Positions 5,802-8,874 of a stretch of DNA of 8,874 bases are shown here, in pieces. The translations under genes were made by a program, and so were the position numbers. How positions within the stretch are numbered: the stretch's first letter is position 1; each line of letters opens with the position of its first letter. The notes under the pieces were generated by a model. That model saw only the letters and a list, made by a program, of their open reading frames with translations. It was not told the DNA's origin and ran no database searches. This DNA is from Streptococcaceae bacterium (GTDB taxonomy: Bacteria > Bacillota > Bacilli > Lactobacillales > Streptococcaceae). The stretch is taken from assembly GCA_009779335.1 (NCBI GenBank), contig WREM01000031.1, forward strand, positions 1-8,874. The letters run 5' to 3'.

Positions 5802-6821
5802 ATTTTTTCTCAATCGTGCTTTGATATAGATTCTGAGTAAAATCAGATTCATAAGGACAAAGGCGATGACATACCATTTATTGCTCATGAATATGAGCCC
5901 CAAAACCACTTGAACCAAAGTCAACACAGCAACTACACGAAGTAAAACCGAACGTAGTCCAACGTCTTTTCCTCTGTCTTTAACAGGATAAAGTCGTGTG
6001 AACAGTTGATAATCATAGTTTTCTCTCAATGCCATTAACTGAAAAACCAAGAGATAACTGAGAACAACAACCAATATCATGGCAAGCAGACTGTTAGGGA
6101 TAAATACAATGGCAAGCACTTGCAAGAGCAAGATGCGAAGGGTCAGATTGAGATAATCGCCACTACGCAGGAAAGCTCGCATATAGAGATAATCATAAGT
6201 TCGTTTGGTTTTTGGAAGTAAGAAGTCCAAATATTTCCGACGGTGTGAGCCAGACTTCAATCCTTTGACATTAGTAAATAGGGCAAAGAAACGGAGTGTC
6301 GTGTTCTGACGGTTATTTTCATAATCAATCAACTCATCCCATTTGAGCATCCCACTCTTATCATGGAATCTATTCAAGGTTAAACTATAAAGAATAAACT
6401 TGATTACGATAAGTACAATCATCCAGACAACTAAGAAAATCCATGAATATCTGAGTAATGGAAAGGCAATGATTGTGAATGTAATAATAGAGAAGACTGG
6501 CATGATCATGGAATAAAACACTGCTTTAGTCAGATAAGCATCAATCTCTTCCTCCTTAGCCAGTAAGAATGCCTTATCGGCAGACTCCAAAAACGTAGCT
6601 AAACGCCCCATAAAGAGGCTGACGATACTGACTAGAAAAATTACAATATATTTTTCAAACTCTGTCGCAGTATGTGTATTGAGATAATTGGCATATTGAA
6701 CCACAAAGGCTCCAATAAGAATCATCAAAAAGAGGACAAAATGGTCATTAAAGACGTATCGCAGGTATTTGATGTTCTGCTCATACCAATCTTGCCTACG
6801 CTTGGCAAAAATTTTATCCAT
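5784..6821 (-). CDS. ecsB: ABC transporter membrane subunit EcsB
   Basis: The 345-residue membrane partner of the EcsA ATPase. The N-terminus (FAKRRQDWYEQNIKYLRYVFNDHFV, partly variable) is the cytoplasmic start typical of EcsB. Hydrophobic pairs follow near 30-75, 105-150 and 225-265, and again near 290-335, with a basic loop (about 175-215) between the middle groups. In B. subtilis the Ecs transporter affects protein secretion, competence and intramembrane protease RasP activity. In other Firmicutes, loss of Ecs alters cell-surface properties. The transported substrate is not known. The ATG overlaps the last eight bases of ecsA, and its ribosome binding site AGGAG lies inside ecsA, so the two are translationally coupled. 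No ecsC follows, unlike in B. subtilis; the next gene is convergent cutC. Confidence 0.88.
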   Translation of the reverse strand: MDKIFAKRRQDWYEQNIKYLRYVFNDHFVLFLMILIGAFVVQYANYLNTHTATEFEKYIVIFLVSIVSLFMGRLATFLESADKAFLLAKEEEIDAYLTKAVFYSMIMPVFSIITFTIIAFPLLRYSWIFLVVWMIVLIVIKFILYSLTLNRFHDKSGMLKWDELIDYENNRQNTTLRFFALFTNVKGLKSGSHRRKYLDFLLPKTKRTYDYLYMRAFLRSGDYLNLTLRILLLQVLAIVFIPNSLLAMILVVVLSYLLVFQLMALRENYDYQLFTRLYPVKDRGKDVGLRSVLLRVVAVLTLVQVVLGLIFMSNKWYVIAFVLMNLILLRIYIKARLRKNKSLIR

Positions 6822-7578
6822 GAGCTTCTCCTGCTGTCACTTTGGACTCCATAGGTTTTCTAGTGAGTGAAAGATAGATTTCATCTAAACTTGCCCCAGG
6901 TTGATTGAATTGAACCCGTAGTTCAGAAAGTGTTCCCGCAGCAAGCACTTGTCCATCATGCAAGACGATGAACTTGTCGCAGAATTTTTCCGCAGTCGTC
7001 AAGATATGTGTGGACATGAGAATGGATGACCCTTCTTCTTTCATGGCAAGCATAAGATCAATCAAATCCTGAATGGCCAATGGATCAAGCCCCAAAAATG
7101 GCTCATCAATGATATAAAGGCTAGGCTCTACCAAGAAAGCACAGATAATCATTACCTTTTGCTTCATCCCTTTGGAGAAATTAGCGGGAAACCAGTCCAT
7201 CTTATCTGAAAGGCGGAAGATTTCAAGCAAGTCCTTGGCACGTGAAAGAGCTTCTTCCATAGGAACACCGTATGCAAGAGCTGTTACCTCGATGTGTTCA
7301 CGCAAGGTCAATTCTTCATAAAGACTAGGTGTTTCAGGGATAAATCCAACTTTCTTACGATAGGTTTCAATGTCTTCTTGCAAACTCATCCCATCTAAAG
7401 TAATCTGACCTGAGTAAGGGGTTAAAAGCCCAATGACTTCTTGTATGGTTGTAGATTTCCCTGCTCCGTTAAGCCCGATAAGCCCCACTAATTCTCCATC
7501 TGCGACTTCAAAATTCACATCTTTTAATACAGGATGACCAAAATACCCACCTGTCAGATTTGTTACCTTTAGAGACAT
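6814..7578 (-). CDS. ecsA: ABC transporter ATP-binding subunit EcsA
   Basis: A 254-residue ABC ATPase that would drive the EcsB membrane subunit from the cytoplasmic face. All nucleotide-binding motifs are present: Walker A GLNGAGKST (35-43, K41), a Q-loop region at GFIPETPSLYEEL (78-90), in which the usual Gln is replaced by Glu, the signature FSKGMKQK (134-141), a common EcsA-type variant of LSGGQ, Walker B LYIIDEP (154-160) with catalytic E159, D-loop GLD (163-165) and the H-switch STHIL (189-193, H191). The length fits an ATPase domain plus a short C-terminal extension. The ATG at 7578 follows AGAGGAA at normal spacing. It is the first gene of the ecsAB operon, transcribed divergently from hit, as in B. 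subtilis. Confidence 0.92.
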   Translation of the reverse strand: MSLKVTNLTGGYFGHPVLKDVNFEVADGELVGLIGLNGAGKSTTIQEVIGLLTPYSGQITLDGMSLQEDIETYRKKVGFIPETPSLYEELTLREHIEVTALAYGVPMEEALSRAKDLLEIFRLSDKMDWFPANFSKGMKQKVMIICAFLVEPSLYIIDEPFLGLDPLAIQDLIDLMLAMKEEGSSILMSTHILTTAEKFCDKFIVLHDGQVLAAGTLSELRVQFNQPGASLDEIYLSLTRKPMESKVTAGEAHG

Positions 7579-7601
7579 TATTATTCCTCTTTCTTGATTT
7601 T

Positions 7602-7622
7602 TGCTATAATAGTATTATAACA
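7602..7622. promoter_or_regulatory. Overlapping divergent promoters of ecsA and hit
   Basis: The plus strand reads TGCTATAAT (7602-7610), an extended -10 toward hit, and the minus strand reads TGTTATAAT (complement of 7614-7622), an extended -10 toward ecsA. The hexamers sit in a perfect 7-base-arm palindrome TATAATA-G-TATTATA (7605-7619). A second plus-strand option pairs TTGATT (7594-7599) with TATAAC (7616-7621) at 16 bases. RNA polymerase could hardly occupy both directions at once, so the two operons probably compete. Confidence 0.65.
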
Positions 7623-7652
7623 AAATACAGAAAGAAAGATAATAGATACCTC

Positions 7653-8051
7653 ATGGAAGATTGCATTTTTTGTAAAATCATTGACGGAGAGATTCCCTCA
7701 AACAAGGTCTATGAAGATGACACCCTGCTTGCAATCTTGGACATCACACAGACGACCAAGGGACATACGCTAGTCATTCCAAAGAAACATCACAGAAACT
7801 TACTGGAAATGCCCAGTCAAGAAGTGGGGCTCCTCTTCAGCAAAATCCCTCACATCGCTAATTTGTTAAAAGATAAACTGGATGCCAAAGGAATGAATAT
7901 CCTGCAAAACAATGAAGAAATCGCAGGGCAATCTGTCTTTCACACACATATCCATCTGATTCCACGCTATGATAGCTCTGATGGATTTGATATTCATTTC
8001 ACGGAAAATGAGCAGGATTTTGACGCTCTAATAGATAAAATACTAGATTAG
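7653..8051 (+). CDS. hit: Histidine-triad (HIT) family protein, HinT-like
   Basis: A 132-residue HIT-fold nucleotide hydrolase or transferase. HinT-type enzymes act on nucleoside phosphoramidates and related AMP-lysine adducts as cytoplasmic dimers. The triad motif HTHIHL (97-102) gives H97, H99 and H101, with the middle His as the expected nucleophile. The N-terminal CIFC (4-7), one of H46/H47 and H97 form the structural zinc site known from B. subtilis Hit. Typical blocks DGEIPSNKVYEDD (11-23) and GHTLVIPKKHH (37-47) are present. The frame is open back to 7560, but those 31 codons overlap ecsA and its promoter. MEDCIFCKI is the standard HIT start and falls after the promoter. The start codon has no clear Shine-Dalgarno sequence. 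The gene is divergent from ecsA and eight bases upstream of a small coiled-coil gene. Confidence 0.92.
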   Translation: MEDCIFCKIIDGEIPSNKVYEDDTLLAILDITQTTKGHTLVIPKKHHRNLLEMPSQEVGLLFSKIPHIANLLKDKLDAKGMNILQNNEEIAGQSVFHTHIHLIPRYDSSDGFDIHFTENEQDFDALIDKILD

Positions 8052-8059
8052 GAGATACA

Positions 8060-8305
8060 ATGGCAAATTTTTTCAAAGACATGAAAGACTACATCACAAC
8101 CTTGAGAGAAAATGTAGATGATGTGAAAGCTAATCTTGAACGTGTCAACATCGAACTTGAACACACCAAGAAAACACAAGCAGACATCCAAAGAAAAATC
8201 AACGAATTTCAGGTAGAAACCCAACCCCGCCTAGATAAAATCAATGAAATCAATGAAATCATCGCAGGCATGACGCCTGAAAATGAGGATGAAAATGAGA
8301 AATAA
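8060..8305 (+). CDS. Small coiled-coil protein of unknown function
   Basis: An 81-residue, highly charged protein with no cysteine, no signal peptide and no membrane segment. Residues of about 8-68 show heptad-like spacing of hydrophobic residues among K, E, D and Q, predicting one long helix or coiled coil. The tail is acidic (PENEDENEK). I do not recognise a named family, though small proteins of this kind follow hit in streptococci. The start at 8060 is supported by AGGAG overlapping the hit stop codon, eight bases after hit ends, so the two are translated from one mRNA. A nine-base unit ATCAATGAA is repeated in tandem at 8240-8257, encoding the INEINE run. A bidirectional terminator begins at the stop codon. 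A cytoplasmic scaffold or partner role would be only a guess. Confidence 0.72.
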   Translation: MANFFKDMKDYITTLRENVDDVKANLERVNIELEHTKKTQADIQRKINEFQVETQPRLDKINEINEIIAGMTPENEDENEK

Positions 8306-8327
8306 AAATCAGCCTATGGCTGATTTT
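8305..8327. terminator. Bidirectional terminator after the hit operon
   Basis: AAAATCAGCC (8305-8314) and GGCTGATTTT (8318-8327) are perfect 10-base arms around a three-base loop. A plus-strand transcript ends in TTTTCTTATT and a minus-strand transcript in TTTTTATTTC. It ends the hit operon and can also stop transcripts of the convergent gene at 8358. The left arm is identical to that of the DUF1643 terminator. Confidence 0.85.
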
Positions 8328-8357
8328 CTTATTGGCATACACACTGTCTAAAATTCT

Positions 8358-8819
8358 TTATATCCTCACATATCTTTTTTTTACATTTACCAAAACACCT
8401 GAAATATATAGTATCAGAGATAAAAATATTAGAAATTTCCCTATTACAGATATTGAGGAGATTGCAAAAATATAAATTAGAATATATAAGAAACCCAAAG
8501 TCAATATAAACAATACAAATTTATTATTTGAATTTTTTTGCTTTTCTAACTCTTGCCTTATTTCTTCATTCTCTTCAGCTATTTCTTCTTCTCTTTTTTT
8601 AATTCTTGTTCTTGCTTTGTTTCCAATAATTATTGGAAAAATATATGCAAACACGATCAGTACCCATATCAAATATTTTGAAAAATTATCAGAATTATTT
8701 ACCTTTGTCATCAAATCAAAAGCTATTATTAGAATCGCAAAAATTGACACAATATATGAACTTTTCATCCACATATTGGAAGTAAATAAATCACTTACAT
8801 TTATCTTCTTTTTTATCAT
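8358..8819 (-). CDS. AT-rich four-helix membrane protein of unknown function
   Basis: A 153-residue protein I do not recognise. Two hydrophobic segments (about 19-39 and 47-66) are followed by a highly charged stretch KARTRIKKREEEIAEENEEI (68-87) continuing to about 98, likely a cytoplasmic helix or coiled coil. Two more hydrophobic segments follow (about 99-120 and 124-146), then a basic tail. Both ends should be cytoplasmic. Composition is dominated by I, L, K, N and S with AT-rich codons, unlike the neighbouring ecs and hit genes, which hints at transfer. The ATG at 8819 lies three bases after the stop of an upstream gene and has only a weak ribosome binding site (GGAC), suggesting translational coupling. 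Small membrane proteins in such pairs are often accessory or immunity proteins, but nothing here shows that. Confidence 0.65.
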   Translation of the reverse strand: MIKKKINVSDLFTSNMWMKSSYIVSIFAILIIAFDLMTKVNNSDNFSKYLIWVLIVFAYIFPIIIGNKARTRIKKREEEIAEENEEIRQELEKQKNSNNKFVLFILTLGFLYILIYIFAISSISVIGKFLIFLSLILYISGVLVNVKKRYVRI

Positions 8820-8822
8820 GAT

Positions 8823-8874
8823 TTATTGTCCATTCATCGCTTGTACAAAATCTTTTTTCATATTTTCTATACTA
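8823..8874 (-). CDS. C-terminal end of an unrecognised gene (runs off the window)
   Basis: The minus strand has an open frame from the window edge to a TAA at 8823-8825, encoding a C-terminus ending SIENMKKDFVQAMNGQ. It lies three bases from the start of the next gene in the same direction, which is typical of an operon. Seventeen codons are too few to name a family. Part of the same frame could also begin at the internal ATG at 8861, but the tight spacing favours the end of a longer protein. Confidence 0.4.
   Translation of the reverse strand, partial: SIENMKKDFVQAMNGQ

Noticed and set aside
7560..7652. N-terminal extension of Hit to the ATG at 7560
   Set aside because: It would overlap the start of ecsA and lie upstream of the expected transcript start; the HIT family begins at MEDCIFC.
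2650..8327. Identical AAAATCAGCC arms in the terminators at 2650-2676 and 8305-8327 as a possible dispersed repeat
   Set aside because: The similarity is limited to the hairpin arms, with no flanking homology, and short terminators of this kind recur in these genomes.

Overview
This window looks like a chromosomal segment of a low-GC Firmicute, most likely Streptococcus. The evidence is the set of protein families (a streptococcal-type small membrane protein beside CutC, EcsAB divergent from Hit, paired U32 proteins), short intergenic gaps, AGGAG ribosome binding sites, extended -10 promoters (TGN-TATAAT) and compact hairpin/T-tract terminators. The species cannot be fixed from what is visible; a S. 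suis-like or mitis-like genome is only a guess.

Left part (1-3287, all minus strand). The window opens with the N-terminal 63 codons of a GalE-type UDP-glucose 4-epimerase, which has its own promoter. Next come two adjacent U32-family proteins. The downstream one (250-1530) is a full TrhP/YrrO-type enzyme with a four-cysteine cluster. The upstream one (1634-2557) is a shorter YrrN-type paralogue with no cysteines. By homology they make 5-hydroxyuridine at the tRNA wobble position. Upstream of them lies a 173-residue DUF1643 protein with its own terminator. Its leader holds three abutting or overlapping inverted repeats (3216-3286), the most unusual non-coding structure in the window.

Middle (3322-5801). 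A multi-pass membrane protein resembling DUF998 (minus) is transcribed divergently from a small two-helix membrane protein, probably DUF3270 (plus), followed by cutC (plus). Each of these genes has a recognisable promoter or terminator. A bidirectional terminator separates cutC from the convergent ecsAB operon.

Right part (5784-8874). ecsA and ecsB (minus; ABC ATPase and membrane subunit) overlap by 8 bases. They diverge from hit (plus; histidine-triad nucleotide-binding protein), with the two -10 elements fused into one palindrome. hit is followed closely by a small coiled-coil protein and then a bidirectional terminator. At the right edge lie an AT-rich four-helix membrane protein and the tail of an upstream gene, both minus and tightly spaced, and neither recognised.

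Most of the window is conserved housekeeping content. The accessory-looking parts are the DUF1643 gene with its structured leader and the AT-rich membrane-protein pair at the right end. No rRNA, tRNA, CRISPR array, transposase or phage gene was seen.
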